Source of the DNA: Hoeflea_A sp965216535
Lineage (GTDB): Bacteria > Pseudomonadota > Alphaproteobacteria > Rhizobiales > Rhizobiaceae
DNA length: 64,000 nucleotides
Direction of reading: 5' to 3'
Assembly (NCBI GenBank): GCA_965216535.1
Contig: OZ244175.1
Coordinates: 6,014,001 to 6,078,000, forward strand
Position numbers and translations under genes: made by a program. Shown here in pieces: positions 1-7,717 of this stretch; the first letter of the stretch is position 1, and each line of letters begins with the position of its first letter. The notes below the pieces were generated by a model. That model saw only the letters and a list, made by a program, of their open reading frames with translations. It was not told the DNA's origin and made no database searches.

Positions 1-1049
1 CATCGGGCACCACCTCGCGTCCAAAGATCGTGCCGCTGACCCAGTCCAATATCCACGCTTCGGCAAACAACATCCGATCGTCGCTGGCGCTGACATCAGA
101 AGATCGCTGTTTGAATGTCATGCCGCTTTTTCACATTCATGGCCTGATTGCCGCGGTGGCCTCGTCGCTCGCCGCGGGCGCTTGCATCAGTTGTGCGCCC
201 GGGTTCAATGCCTTGCGGTTCTACGCTCAGCTCGAGGAAGTCTCACCCACCTGGTACACGGCCGTTCCGACCATGCACCAGGCGATCCTTGCCCGCGCAG
301 CTCGCAATCGGGAGATCATCGACAACGCCGGTCTTCGGTTCATACGGTCGTCGTCCGCGTCTCTGCCGGCACCGGTGATGGAAGAACTGGCCGCAACCTT
401 CGGCGCGCCCGTGATCGAGGCTTACGGAATGACCGAGGCCACCCACCAGATGTGCAGCAATCCCTTGCCGCCAAGTGCACAAAAGCCCGGATCCGTGGGA
501 TTGGCTGCAGGCCCCGACGTGCAAATCGCCGCCGAGACCGAAAACAGTCTGCTCGAGCCGAGCGCAACCGGTGAAATCGTGATCAGCGGTCCGAATGTGA
601 CCCCGGGGTACGAAGGCAATCCGGATGCCAATGCCGCCAACTTCTTCATGGCCGACGACAAGCGCTGGTTTCGCACTGGCGATCAGGGATCGTTCGATGA
701 AGAGGGTTATCTTCGCCTGACCGGACGGCTGAAAGAGATCATCAACCGGGGCGGCGAGAAGATCAGTCCGCTCGAGGTGGACGCTATCTTGCTCAGCCAT
801 CCTGATATTGCCCAGGCGGTGTGCTTTGCCGTGCCGCATCCGAAACTGGGCGAAGACATCTCGGCCGCAATCGTTCTGGCCGAAGGCTCCGAGCTTGATG
901 AAAAAGCGGTGCGCACGTTTGCTGCAGAACGGCTCGCCGACTTCAAGGTGCCGCGATCGGTGGTGATCCTGGAAGAAATTCCCAAGGGTGCGACCGGGAA
1001 GATCCAACGCATCGGACTGGCTGAAAAACTCGGCCTCGGGAGGACCTAG
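1..1049 (+). CDS. Acyl-CoA synthetase, oxalate/malonate-CoA ligase-like (5' end outside window)
   Basis: This is the C-terminal 348 residues of an adenylate-forming acyl-CoA ligase (ATP + carboxylic acid + CoA). The window opens inside the AMP-binding loop: codons from position 3 read SGTTSRPK, so the gene starts upstream and the first in-frame GTG at 30 is internal. Further family marks are the MPLFHIHG block, the EAYGMTEATHQ adenylate-binding motif, the WFRTGDQG motif and the C-terminal catalytic lysine in PKGATGKIQR. The MPLFHIHG and WYTAVPTMHQ blocks resemble oxalyl-CoA synthetases (AAE3/Pcs60), so a short dicarboxylate is a reasonable but unproven substrate. The ketopantoate-reductase-like gene follows directly, and its ribosome-binding site lies in the last codons here. 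Confidence 0.9.
   Translation, partial: SGTTSRPKIVPLTQSNIHASANNIRSSLALTSEDRCLNVMPLFHIHGLIAAVASSLAAGACISCAPGFNALRFYAQLEEVSPTWYTAVPTMHQAILARAARNREIIDNAGLRFIRSSSASLPAPVMEELAATFGAPVIEAYGMTEATHQMCSNPLPPSAQKPGSVGLAAGPDVQIAAETENSLLEPSATGEIVISGPNVTPGYEGNPDANAANFFMADDKRWFRTGDQGSFDEEGYLRLTGRLKEIINRGGEKISPLEVDAILLSHPDIAQAVCFAVPHPKLGEDISAAIVLAEGSELDEKAVRTFAAERLADFKVPRSVVILEEIPKGATGKIQRIGLAEKLGLGRT
1038..1044 (+). promoter_or_regulatory. Ribosome-binding site deciding the ATC start
   Basis: GGGAGGA overlaps the last codons of the ligase gene and lies seven bases before the ATC at 1052. This ideal placement is the main argument for translation beginning there. Confidence 0.6.
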
Positions 1050-1051
1050 CT

Positions 1052-2032
1052 ATCAGGATCTGTGTATTCGGCGCCGGTGCCATCGGCGGATATCTTGGGG
1101 TCAAGCTGGCGCAAGCCGGGATGGATGTGAGCCTGGTGGCTCGCGGTCCGCACCTGAGCGCCATGCGCGAAAAAGGTCTGACCTTGATCGAAGAGGACCA
1201 GGCGCCGATCACCGTTCCGGTGACGGCGTCGGACGATCCCGCGGAGCTTGGCGTCCAGGACTATGTCATTGTTACGCTCAAGGCCCATTCGGTGCCGCCC
1301 GTGGTCGGACGGATGCAGCCGCTGATCGGCGAAAACACCACCGTGGTCAGCGGCGTCAACGGTGTGCCGTGGTGGTATTTTCACAAGCTCGGCGGTCCGC
1401 TTGAGGGCCGTCGTCTCGCCTCTGTCGACCCTGGTAATGCCCAATGGGACGGTTTCGGGCCGGACCGTGTTCTGGGGTGCGTTGTGTATCCGGCTGCAGA
1501 AGTGGTCGAGCCTGGAGTGATCCGGCACATCGAAGGTAACCGGTTTTGTCTTGGCGAACCCGACGGATCGAAGTCCGACCGGGCTAAGGCGCTGTCCGAA
1601 GCGATGATCAAAGCCGGGCTGAAGGCGCCGGTGCGTCCACGCATCCGCGACGAAATCTGGGTGAAGCTTTGGGGCAACCTCTCCTTCAATCCGATCTCGG
1701 CCCTGACCCATTCGACGCTGGACGTGCTGTGCACCGATCCCGGCACCCGCGCGGTGGCTCGGGCCATGATGGTCGAGGCGCAGGAGATCGCCGAGAAGCT
1801 TGGCGTGCGCTTCCCGATCGACGTCGATCGCCGCATCGATGGCGGCGCAGCAGTCGGCGCCCACAAGACCTCCATGTGGCAGGACCTCGATCTTGGTCGC
1901 CCGATGGAAATCGACGCGCTGGTCACAGCTGTCCAGGAGTTGGGCCAGCTGACCGAGACACCGACACCGACCATCGATACGGTCCTGGCTCTGATCCAGC
2001 TGCGAGGACGGACGGCTGGGCTTTACGGCTGA
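1052..2032 (+). CDS. Ketopantoate reductase family protein (ApbA/PanE), apparent ATC start
   Basis: This 326-residue protein belongs to the 2-dehydropantoate 2-reductase family, NADPH-dependent reductases of 2-oxo acids. The dinucleotide fold opens at once with ICVFGAGAIGGYLG; VTLKAHSV and GVNGVPWWYF follow, and the C-terminal helical domain contains KLWGNLSFNPIS. No ATG, GTG or TTG lies between the in-frame stop at 1022 and the Rossmann glycines. The ATG at 1121 would delete the cofactor loop. GGGAGGA at 1038-1044 sits seven bases before an ATC codon at 1052, exactly where relatives have ATG-AGG-ATC, so ATC is taken as the start. Next to an acyl-CoA ligase and transporters, it may reduce a pathway 2-oxo acid rather than make pantothenate. 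Confidence 0.8.
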   Translation: MRICVFGAGAIGGYLGVKLAQAGMDVSLVARGPHLSAMREKGLTLIEEDQAPITVPVTASDDPAELGVQDYVIVTLKAHSVPPVVGRMQPLIGENTTVVSGVNGVPWWYFHKLGGPLEGRRLASVDPGNAQWDGFGPDRVLGCVVYPAAEVVEPGVIRHIEGNRFCLGEPDGSKSDRAKALSEAMIKAGLKAPVRPRIRDEIWVKLWGNLSFNPISALTHSTLDVLCTDPGTRAVARAMMVEAQEIAEKLGVRFPIDVDRRIDGGAAVGAHKTSMWQDLDLGRPMEIDALVTAVQELGQLTETPTPTIDTVLALIQLRGRTAGLYG

Positions 2033-2101
2033 CATCGCGATTGGTGGATTGATCCTGTGAGACCTTCTGGTCTGGTCGCCCCCGGTTTTAGATCTTTTTA
2101 G

Positions 2102-2132
2102 GCCGGCCAGTAGCTGGCACCGGCTTTGTTTT
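2102..2132 (+). terminator. Rho-independent terminator
   Basis: A GC-rich stem is formed by GCCGGCCAG (2102-2110) and CTGG-CA-CCGGC (2114-2124) around a TAG loop, with a two-base bulge. TTTGTTTT follows. It separates the reductase gene from the acetyltransferase gene downstream. Confidence 0.65.
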
Positions 2133-2169
2133 GGCTCCCTGCCGTCAGCGGCAATACAGTGGGGGCTTT

Positions 2170-2715
2170 GTGGTGGTTCACGCAGATCTATCGGAACCGG
2201 CAACAGCAATCGGACGCGCCGAGACACCCGAAGACGTGGAAGCCGTGCGGGATCTCGTTCGCGACTTTTTTCGCTGGGCCATGTCGGAAGTTGCCGGCGA
2301 ATCCGGTGAGGATGAAAATCCTTCGGTGTTCGCAAATCTCGAAGCGGAACTCGCCGGTCTGCCGGGACGCTTCGGTCCGCCCACCGGATGCCTGCTTTTG
2401 GCCCGGCTGAACGGCGCTCCTGTTGGATGCGTTGCGTACTACGGTCAGGATGCGGAGACCATGGAAATCAAGCGCATGTTCGTACGGCCGGAAGCCTGGG
2501 GCCACCGGATCGGCAAACGGCTGCTCGATGCACTGCTGGCCGAGGCCCGGGCGGCCGGGTATAGCCGCTATCGGCTTTCGACCCATCGCTCCCTGCATCA
2601 TGCGCAAACTCTTTATCGCAGTGCCGGTTTCCGAGACGTACCTTTGTCAGACGATTTTCCGGGCGTTGTGGAGGGCGTGGACATCTGCATGGAAATGATG
2701 GCGAACGACGAGTAG
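2170..2715 (+). CDS. GNAT family N-acetyltransferase
   Basis: This is a single-domain GNAT acetyltransferase of about 181 residues that transfers acetyl from acetyl-CoA to an unknown amine or amino acid. The central block EIKRMFVRPEAWGHRIGKRLLDALL carries the acetyl-CoA loop (R/QxxGxG/A type, here WGHRIGK). It is followed by the typical LSTHRSLHHAQTLYRSAGF segment. The frame is open back to 2131, but that stretch overlaps a terminator, so GTG at 2170 (or 2173), four to seven bases after a GGGGG run, is the better start. It stands alone between a terminator and a convergent GntR gene. The substrate cannot be predicted. Confidence 0.8.
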   Translation: MVVHADLSEPATAIGRAETPEDVEAVRDLVRDFFRWAMSEVAGESGEDENPSVFANLEAELAGLPGRFGPPTGCLLLARLNGAPVGCVAYYGQDAETMEIKRMFVRPEAWGHRIGKRLLDALLAEARAAGYSRYRLSTHRSLHHAQTLYRSAGFRDVPLSDDFPGVVEGVDICMEMMANDE

Positions 2716-2776
2716 GCCGGTTCGATTATCAAAACCGAGCTCCACGGGAATGGCCGACAGTTCAAAACTGCGCCCG

Positions 2777-3457
2777 TTATTCAAAATACTCGGAATGCGT
2801 CTCGTGAATATAGGCAATCGTCTTGTCGAGACGACCGAGATGCTGTCGCGTGATTTCGGTGGCGTCGTCCACCGAACGGCGCTGCAAAGCACTTGCCAGA
2901 TCCTGGTGATCTTCGAGCAAGGTGGAAGACTCATTTTCCCGACCAAGGCTCAACATACACAAGCGATCAACCTTGCGTTTGCATTCCTGAATTGTATCGA
3001 ACGCCAGGAGCTTGTCACCAAGCTCGCAAATGTGCCGGTGGAACTGGTAATCCAACGCGTGAAACATGTCCTGCTGTTCGGTTTCAACGGCCATTTTCTG
3101 CTGCTGCAGGTTCTGCTGCAGCTTGGCGTCGCGAGATTCGTCCCAGATGGAGCAGGCATGGCGGACCACCTCAAGCTCGACCGCCAGCCGCACGAACCGG
3201 GCATTGGCGATGTGGCGCATTGAAAATCCGCGCACTTCGGTGGCTTTCTGAGGCCGGATCAACAGCAATTCGAGATGTCCCAGCCGGTTGAAAGCATCCC
3301 GGACCGGTTGTCGCGAAACACCAAAGCGGCGGGCGACCTCGACCTCCGACAACTTGGTGCCAGGCAACAACCGGAGCGACGCGATTTCTTCGTACAGCTG
3401 ATCGAAGACCACGTCGGTTGTCGTCCGTCGTTCGAAACTTTCAGAAATTCCCAGCAT
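2777..3457 (-). CDS. GntR family transcriptional regulator (FCD type)
   Basis: This is a 226-residue DNA-binding repressor or activator with an N-terminal winged helix and an all-helical FCD effector domain. The helix-turn-helix is clear in LSEVEVARRFGVSRQPVRDA (about residues 36-55), then come the RPQKATEVRGFS wing and a C-terminal domain with the metal-site-like Asp/His pattern (DYQFHRHICELG, RQHLGRLD). The frame extends to 3541, but ATG at 3457 follows a GGGGTGGG ribosome-binding site and fits family length. It is divergent from the SDR-TRAP operon, and a palindromic operator candidate lies between them at 3611-3626. It therefore probably controls that operon, with a pathway acid as effector. 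Confidence 0.88.
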   Translation of the reverse strand: MLGISESFERRTTTDVVFDQLYEEIASLRLLPGTKLSEVEVARRFGVSRQPVRDAFNRLGHLELLLIRPQKATEVRGFSMRHIANARFVRLAVELEVVRHACSIWDESRDAKLQQNLQQQKMAVETEQQDMFHALDYQFHRHICELGDKLLAFDTIQECKRKVDRLCMLSLGRENESSTLLEDHQDLASALQRRSVDDATEITRQHLGRLDKTIAYIHETHSEYFE

Positions 3458-3604
3458 CCCACCCCACTCTTGACGATCTTTTACCGCGAACAACACGGCC
3501 GCGCAAATGAACCGTGCAACCCGGAAAGCCTTGCGCATCAAGCGTTTCCGTCTCGATCCGGTGCCGCAACAGGACGTCTGAAGAGCACCGTCGACAATTC
3601 CTGC

Positions 3605-3634
3605 TTGACAATACTAGTATCCTAGTCTCCTAAT
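3605..3634 (+). promoter_or_regulatory. Promoter with GntR operator candidate for the SDR-TRAP operon
   Basis: TTGACA (3605-3610) and CCTAAT (3629-3634) are spaced by 18 bases. The spacer holds the perfect palindrome ATACTAGTAT (3611-3620) and an overlapping inverted repeat ACTAG-N4-CTAGT (3613-3626). Such palindromes over the spacer suit repression by the divergent FCD-type GntR protein. Confidence 0.5.
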
Positions 3635-3720
3635 GCAAGCCCAATTCGAAGACGTGCGTGCACTTTCGCAGGTTTGGCCGGGCAACCGGGCGCCCGAGTG
3701 ATCGCAAGGGAGGACTGGAT

Positions 3721-3864
3721 ATGCGCTTTACGAAGCGTGCCGTGGTTTGTCGCAGCTGCGCTGTGCGTCCGCTCAACCGGCCACCCGTTCACAATCAAGA
3801 CGTCGAGCCAAACGTCCGGCGAATCTGTCCGACAGGCGCATCCAGGAGGAATAACAATGCATGA
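3721..3864 (+). CDS. Possible 47-residue leader ORF upstream of the SDR gene
   Basis: A short ORF starts with ATG at 3721, six bases after a strong ribosome-binding site (GGGAGGA, 3708-3714). Its stop codon TGA (3862-3864) overlaps the start of the SDR gene at 3857, an arrangement typical of translational coupling. The product is basic and cysteine-containing, begins MRFTKRAVVCRSC, has no signal peptide or known domain, and resembles nothing I recognise. It could be a real small protein, a coupling leader, or chance. Confidence 0.35.
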   Translation: MRFTKRAVVCRSCAVRPLNRPPVHNQDVEPNVRRICPTGASRRNNNA

Positions 3865-4642
3865 ACCCGCCAGCCGTCGAGCTGCTATCGAACACTCGCT
3901 GACGGGCAAAACCGCCATCGTGACCGGAGCAGGCCGCGACATCGGTCTTGCATGTGCCCTGGTACTCGCCGAGGCAGGCGCTTCGGTTGCTCTCAACTAT
4001 CACAGCTCAGCCGCGGGCGCCGAAACGGCTGTTGCAGAGATTACGTCAAGCGGCGGAAAGGCGCTGGCCCTTCAAGGTGACATGACCTCCGGTAGCGATG
4101 TGTCGGCTCTTGTTGCAGAAACCGTCAAGTCTTTTGGCGACCGGATCGATATCCTCGTTCACGTAACGGGTGGTCTTGTGGCGCGCAAGACAGTGGCCGA
4201 AATGGACATCGAACACTGGAACCATGTGATGGATCTCAACGCCACCTCGTTTGTGCGCGTGATCAAGGCAGCGCTGCCGCACATGTCGGCGGGCGGCTCC
4301 ATTGTCTCAATCGCCAGCCAGGCAGCCCGTGATGGCGGCGGCCCCGGAGCTGTTGCCTACGCGGCATCGAAGGGCGCGGTGATGACGATGACCCGCGGCC
4401 TGGCTAAGGAGCTGGCGCCGGACATTCGCGTCAACTCGGTTTGTCCGGGTATGATCGACACCGATTTTCACAACATCTTCACCAAGCCCGAGGTGCGCAG
4501 CCACGTGGCCAACGTGACCCCATTGAAGCGCGAAGGGACCCCTCGCGACGTGGCCAACCTGGTCACGTTCCTGGCGTCGGACGATGCAGCGTTCATCACT
4601 GGCGCAAATGTCGACATCAACGGGGGCCTGCTCTTCTCGTAA
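3857..4642 (+). CDS. Short-chain dehydrogenase/reductase (SDR)
   Basis: This is a classical SDR of 261 residues, an NAD(P)-dependent oxidoreductase of hydroxyl or keto groups. It shows the cofactor motif TGAGRDIG, the catalytic Ser region SIVSIASQAA, the Tyr-x3-Lys pair in AYAASKG, and PGMIDTDF after the active site. ATG at 3857 follows AGGAGG (3844-3849), and the upstream open frame is not needed. Fifty-four bases separate it from the TRAP binding protein gene, so it is the first main gene of the TRAP operon. It probably acts on the imported acid or an early intermediate; the substrate is unknown. Confidence 0.9.
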   Translation: MHEPASRRAAIEHSLTGKTAIVTGAGRDIGLACALVLAEAGASVALNYHSSAAGAETAVAEITSSGGKALALQGDMTSGSDVSALVAETVKSFGDRIDILVHVTGGLVARKTVAEMDIEHWNHVMDLNATSFVRVIKAALPHMSAGGSIVSIASQAARDGGGPGAVAYAASKGAVMTMTRGLAKELAPDIRVNSVCPGMIDTDFHNIFTKPEVRSHVANVTPLKREGTPRDVANLVTFLASDDAAFITGANVDINGGLLFS

Positions 4643-4696
4643 ACGGCCCCGACACAACCACTGGAAAACTGGTCTCATTACCCAAGGGAGGAAAAT

Positions 4697-5680
4697 ATGT
4701 ACCAGACACTTTTTGCAAAACTGCTCGGAGCGGTAACGGCCGTGGCAATGCTTTGCGGCACTGCGCTTGCCGCGGAAGAATGGCGCGCGTGGAACATTCA
4801 CCACGATGGTCATCCCAACACGCCCGCCATGGATCGCTTTGCGGAGCTTGTTGACAAGAACACCAACGGCGAGATCAAGCTGGAAGTCTTTCACGGCGGT
4901 GTGCTTGGTTCCCAACCGGATGCAATCGAGCAGGTCCGCCTGGGCGCGATCGAAGTTGGCAACTTCAACCTCGGACCGATCGGCCCGATGGTCAAGGAAG
5001 CCAATCTCGTTTCCCTGCCCTTCATCTTCAAGAGTGTGCCGCACATGTTCCGCGTTCTCGAGGGCGAGGCCGGTGACATCATGGGCGCCGCCATGGCGGA
5101 GGCCGGCCTGACGCCATTGGCATGGATCGATGCCGGGGCGCGGTCGTTTTACAGCCAGAAGCCGATCAACACGCCGGCTGATGTCGAGGGTCTGAAAATC
5201 AGGGTCATGAACAACGACCTTTACACGGCTATGATTTCCGCCCTCGGCGGCAACCCTTCGCCGATGGCCTTCTCGGAGGTTCAGCAAGCGCTGAAAACCG
5301 GCGTTGTCGATGGTGCTGAGAACAATTTCCCATCCTTCAAGAATGTCGGCCACTTCGAGGTGACCACCCATTATTCGCTCAGCGAACACCTGATCATCCC
5401 GGAGTGCATTTGCGTAAACACCGCAAAGTTCAACGCATTGTCGCCCGAACTTCAGGCGGCGCTCCGGAGCGCGGCGGAGGAGGCTGCCCTCTATCAGCGT
5501 GAACTCTGGGCGATCCAATCGGACAAAGCGCGCAAGGACGTCGAGGCAGCTGGGATCGTTGTCAACGAAATCGCCGACAAGGCACCCTTCCAGTCTGCCA
5601 TGGACACGGTTTATGAAGAATACCTGACGGCCAATCCCGACATGCGCAAGTTGGTGGATATCGCAAAGGGGACAGAATAG
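4697..5680 (+). CDS. dctP: TRAP transporter solute-binding protein, DctP family (system 1)
   Basis: This 327-residue periplasmic binding protein belongs to a tripartite ATP-independent transporter. It captures an organic acid and hands it to the QM permease. It begins with a Sec signal peptide (MYQTLFAKLLGAVTAVAM, cleavage near ALAA-EE). The conserved DctP region contains LKIRVMNN, whose Arg normally salt-bridges the substrate carboxylate, and ALGGNPSPMAFSEVQQAL with the GVVDGAENN segment. ATG follows a GGGAGG ribosome-binding site. It is the second main gene of the operon SDR-dctP-dctQ-dctM. The ligand cannot be read directly, but carboxylates are the rule for this family. Confidence 0.95.
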   Translation: MYQTLFAKLLGAVTAVAMLCGTALAAEEWRAWNIHHDGHPNTPAMDRFAELVDKNTNGEIKLEVFHGGVLGSQPDAIEQVRLGAIEVGNFNLGPIGPMVKEANLVSLPFIFKSVPHMFRVLEGEAGDIMGAAMAEAGLTPLAWIDAGARSFYSQKPINTPADVEGLKIRVMNNDLYTAMISALGGNPSPMAFSEVQQALKTGVVDGAENNFPSFKNVGHFEVTTHYSLSEHLIIPECICVNTAKFNALSPELQAALRSAAEEAALYQRELWAIQSDKARKDVEAAGIVVNEIADKAPFQSAMDTVYEEYLTANPDMRKLVDIAKGTE

Positions 5681-5757
5681 CGTCTCCAGGCACCAATATC
5701 TGAAATTCGCCCGGCTCCGAAACGGAACCGGGCGGCTTTCAAAGCGGGAGGGGACAC

Positions 5758-6291
5758 ATGAGTGGCTCACGCGAAGCGCCGGTTTTCCTGCAGCGCATGG
5801 ATGCGGCTTTCGATCTGATCTCCAGGATCTGCATCCTTCTTGCCGGCACGGCCCTGGTTATCATGACGGTGATATTCGCCTGGCTCGTGTTTGGCCGCTA
5901 TGTCCTGAATGACACGCCAACCTGGGTGGAGCAGGTCTCGTTCCTGCTCGTGATGGTCATCACGTTTCTCGGCGCTGCCGTCGGCGTCCACCAGCACACG
6001 CATCTGTCCGTTGTCGTGTTTCGCAACATCGTTCCATCTCGGGTACGCACCATTTTCGTTTTCCTGACGGACGTGCTCATGGCCGCCTTCGGCTGTGTTT
6101 TGTTCTGGTACGGCACCGAACTGACGCTCTTCAAATGGAAGACCCTGATCCCCCTCCTCCAATGGCCGGAGGGCCTGCGGTCACTGCCGCTGACCGTTAG
6201 CGGGGTGCTGCTCTTTCTGTTCTCCACCGGCCATCTGATCCGACTGTTCCTGGGCCGTGACGCGCGCCAGGACAATATCGAGCAGGGATAA
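5758..6291 (+). CDS. dctQ: TRAP transporter small permease, DctQ family (system 1)
   Basis: This 177-residue inner-membrane protein with four predicted transmembrane segments is the small subunit of the TRAP permease. Typical features are the FAWLVFGRYVLNDTPTWVEQVS block between helices one and two and the periplasm-facing loop VGVHQHTHLSV. GGGAGGGG lies just before the ATG. Its stop codon at 6289-6291 is one base from the start of the large permease gene, so the two subunits are probably co-translated. Confidence 0.93.
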   Translation: MSGSREAPVFLQRMDAAFDLISRICILLAGTALVIMTVIFAWLVFGRYVLNDTPTWVEQVSFLLVMVITFLGAAVGVHQHTHLSVVVFRNIVPSRVRTIFVFLTDVLMAAFGCVLFWYGTELTLFKWKTLIPLLQWPEGLRSLPLTVSGVLLFLFSTGHLIRLFLGRDARQDNIEQG

Positions 6292-6292
6292 G

Positions 6293-7576
6293 ATGGGACT
6301 TCTCCTGCTTCTCGGCATTTTCGCATTTTGCGTCATCATCGGCACCCCGGTTGCCTTTGCACTTGGAATCGCCGCCCTCGCTGCATTCTGGCACGAAGGC
6401 CTGCCGCTTCTGGTGGGCGTGCAACGCATCGTCTCGGGGATCAACGTCTTTTCGCTGCTGGCGATACCGTTTTTCATTTTTGCCGGCGAACTGATGTTCC
6501 ATGGCGGTATTGCCATGCGTCTTGTGCGATTTGCGCAGTCCGCGGTTGGTGCGGTTCGCGGTGGTCTTGGCGTCGTGAATGTCTTTTCGTCGATGTTGTT
6601 CGGCGGAATTTCCGGTTCCGCAATTGCCGACATTTCGGCGCTCGGATCGATCCTTGTTCCGGTCATGAAGGACAAGGGCTATGACGCCGACTACGCAGTC
6701 AACGTTACGGTAACCTCTTCCATCGCCGGGATCATCATCCCGCCGAGCCACAACATGATCATATTCGCACTGGCAGCGGGCGGCTCCGTGTCGATCTCCA
6801 AGCTCTTCCTGGCTGGTGTCGTGCCCGGTGTCCTGATGTGTATCTGTCTGGCGGTCGCTGCTTATCTGGTCGCAGTCAAACGCGGCTATCGCGCGGAGAC
6901 GTTTCCTGGCTGGTCAGTTCTGGCGTTGAATTTCGCCAGCGCGATTCCGGGCCTTTTGACTGCCGTCATCATCGTCGGCGGCGTTTTGTCGGGAGTCTTT
7001 ACCGTCACAGAATCCGGCGCTTTCGGCGCCATGTACGCCTTCGTTGTGACCCTGCTTGTCTATCGCAGCATCACCTGGGAAAGCTTCAAGATTGCGGTTG
7101 TCCAGTCGGTGCGCACCACGTCGATGGTGATGATCCTCATCGCCTGCGCTGGTGCCTTCGCTTACATGCTGACGTTCTATCGCGTGCCCAGCAAAACCGT
7201 CGACCTTCTCCAGGGAATTACGGAAAACCCCATCCTGATCCTTCTGATGATCAATGCGGTGCTGTTGCTTCTGGGCATGATCATGGACATGGCCGCCCTG
7301 ATCCTGATCTGCACGCCAATCTTCCTTCCGGTCGCCAACAGCCTGGGGATGGACCCGCTGCAATTCGGAGTCATGTTGTTGGTCAATCTCGGACTCGGCC
7401 TCTGCACGCCTCCGGTCGGCACCTGCCTCTTCGTCGGATGTGCGGTTGGAAAGTTGCCTATCGAAAAAGCGGTGCGAACGATCTGGCCCTTCTACATGGC
7501 GATCTTCGTCGCACTCATGATGATAACTTTTGTTCCCGCCATCTCCCTGACGCTGCCGCGGTTGCTTGGGCCCTAG
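6293..7576 (+). CDS. dctM: TRAP transporter large permease, DctM family (system 1)
   Basis: This large membrane subunit has 427 residues and about 12 hydrophobic segments. It drives substrate import using the sodium or proton gradient. Family hallmarks are the two-fold related motifs GGISGSAIADISALGSILVP and the later GMIMDMAALILICTPIFLPV, plus a C-terminal GLGLCTPPVGTCLF segment. The frame is open upstream to 6257, but ATG at 6293 directly after the dctQ stop gives the usual N-terminus. It completes the first TRAP system. Confidence 0.95.
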   Translation: MGLLLLLGIFAFCVIIGTPVAFALGIAALAAFWHEGLPLLVGVQRIVSGINVFSLLAIPFFIFAGELMFHGGIAMRLVRFAQSAVGAVRGGLGVVNVFSSMLFGGISGSAIADISALGSILVPVMKDKGYDADYAVNVTVTSSIAGIIIPPSHNMIIFALAAGGSVSISKLFLAGVVPGVLMCICLAVAAYLVAVKRGYRAETFPGWSVLALNFASAIPGLLTAVIIVGGVLSGVFTVTESGAFGAMYAFVVTLLVYRSITWESFKIAVVQSVRTTSMVMILIACAGAFAYMLTFYRVPSKTVDLLQGITENPILILLMINAVLLLLGMIMDMAALILICTPIFLPVANSLGMDPLQFGVMLLVNLGLGLCTPPVGTCLFVGCAVGKLPIEKAVRTIWPFYMAIFVALMMITFVPAISLTLPRLLGP

Positions 7577-7717
7577 CAATCAAACCCGGCCCCGATAGTT
7601 TCAACCACTGAAATAAGACTCTTTTGCCCGCGAAATCGGAGCAGAGCATCCATTACATAACTCCTGCTAGTTCGCGCCAGGACCGTTCAGGCGTATCAGA
7701 ATGAGGGAGGAATGATC

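Noticed and set aside
1046..2335. 429-codon minus-strand frame
   Set aside because: It lies antisense to the ketopantoate-reductase-like gene, crosses the terminator into the GNAT gene, and its translation is rich in Arg/His/Asp with no domain. Typical shadow in high-GC DNA.
4307..5770. 487-codon minus-strand frame
   Set aside because: It is antisense to the SDR and dctP genes, which have clear motifs, signal peptide and ribosome-binding sites.
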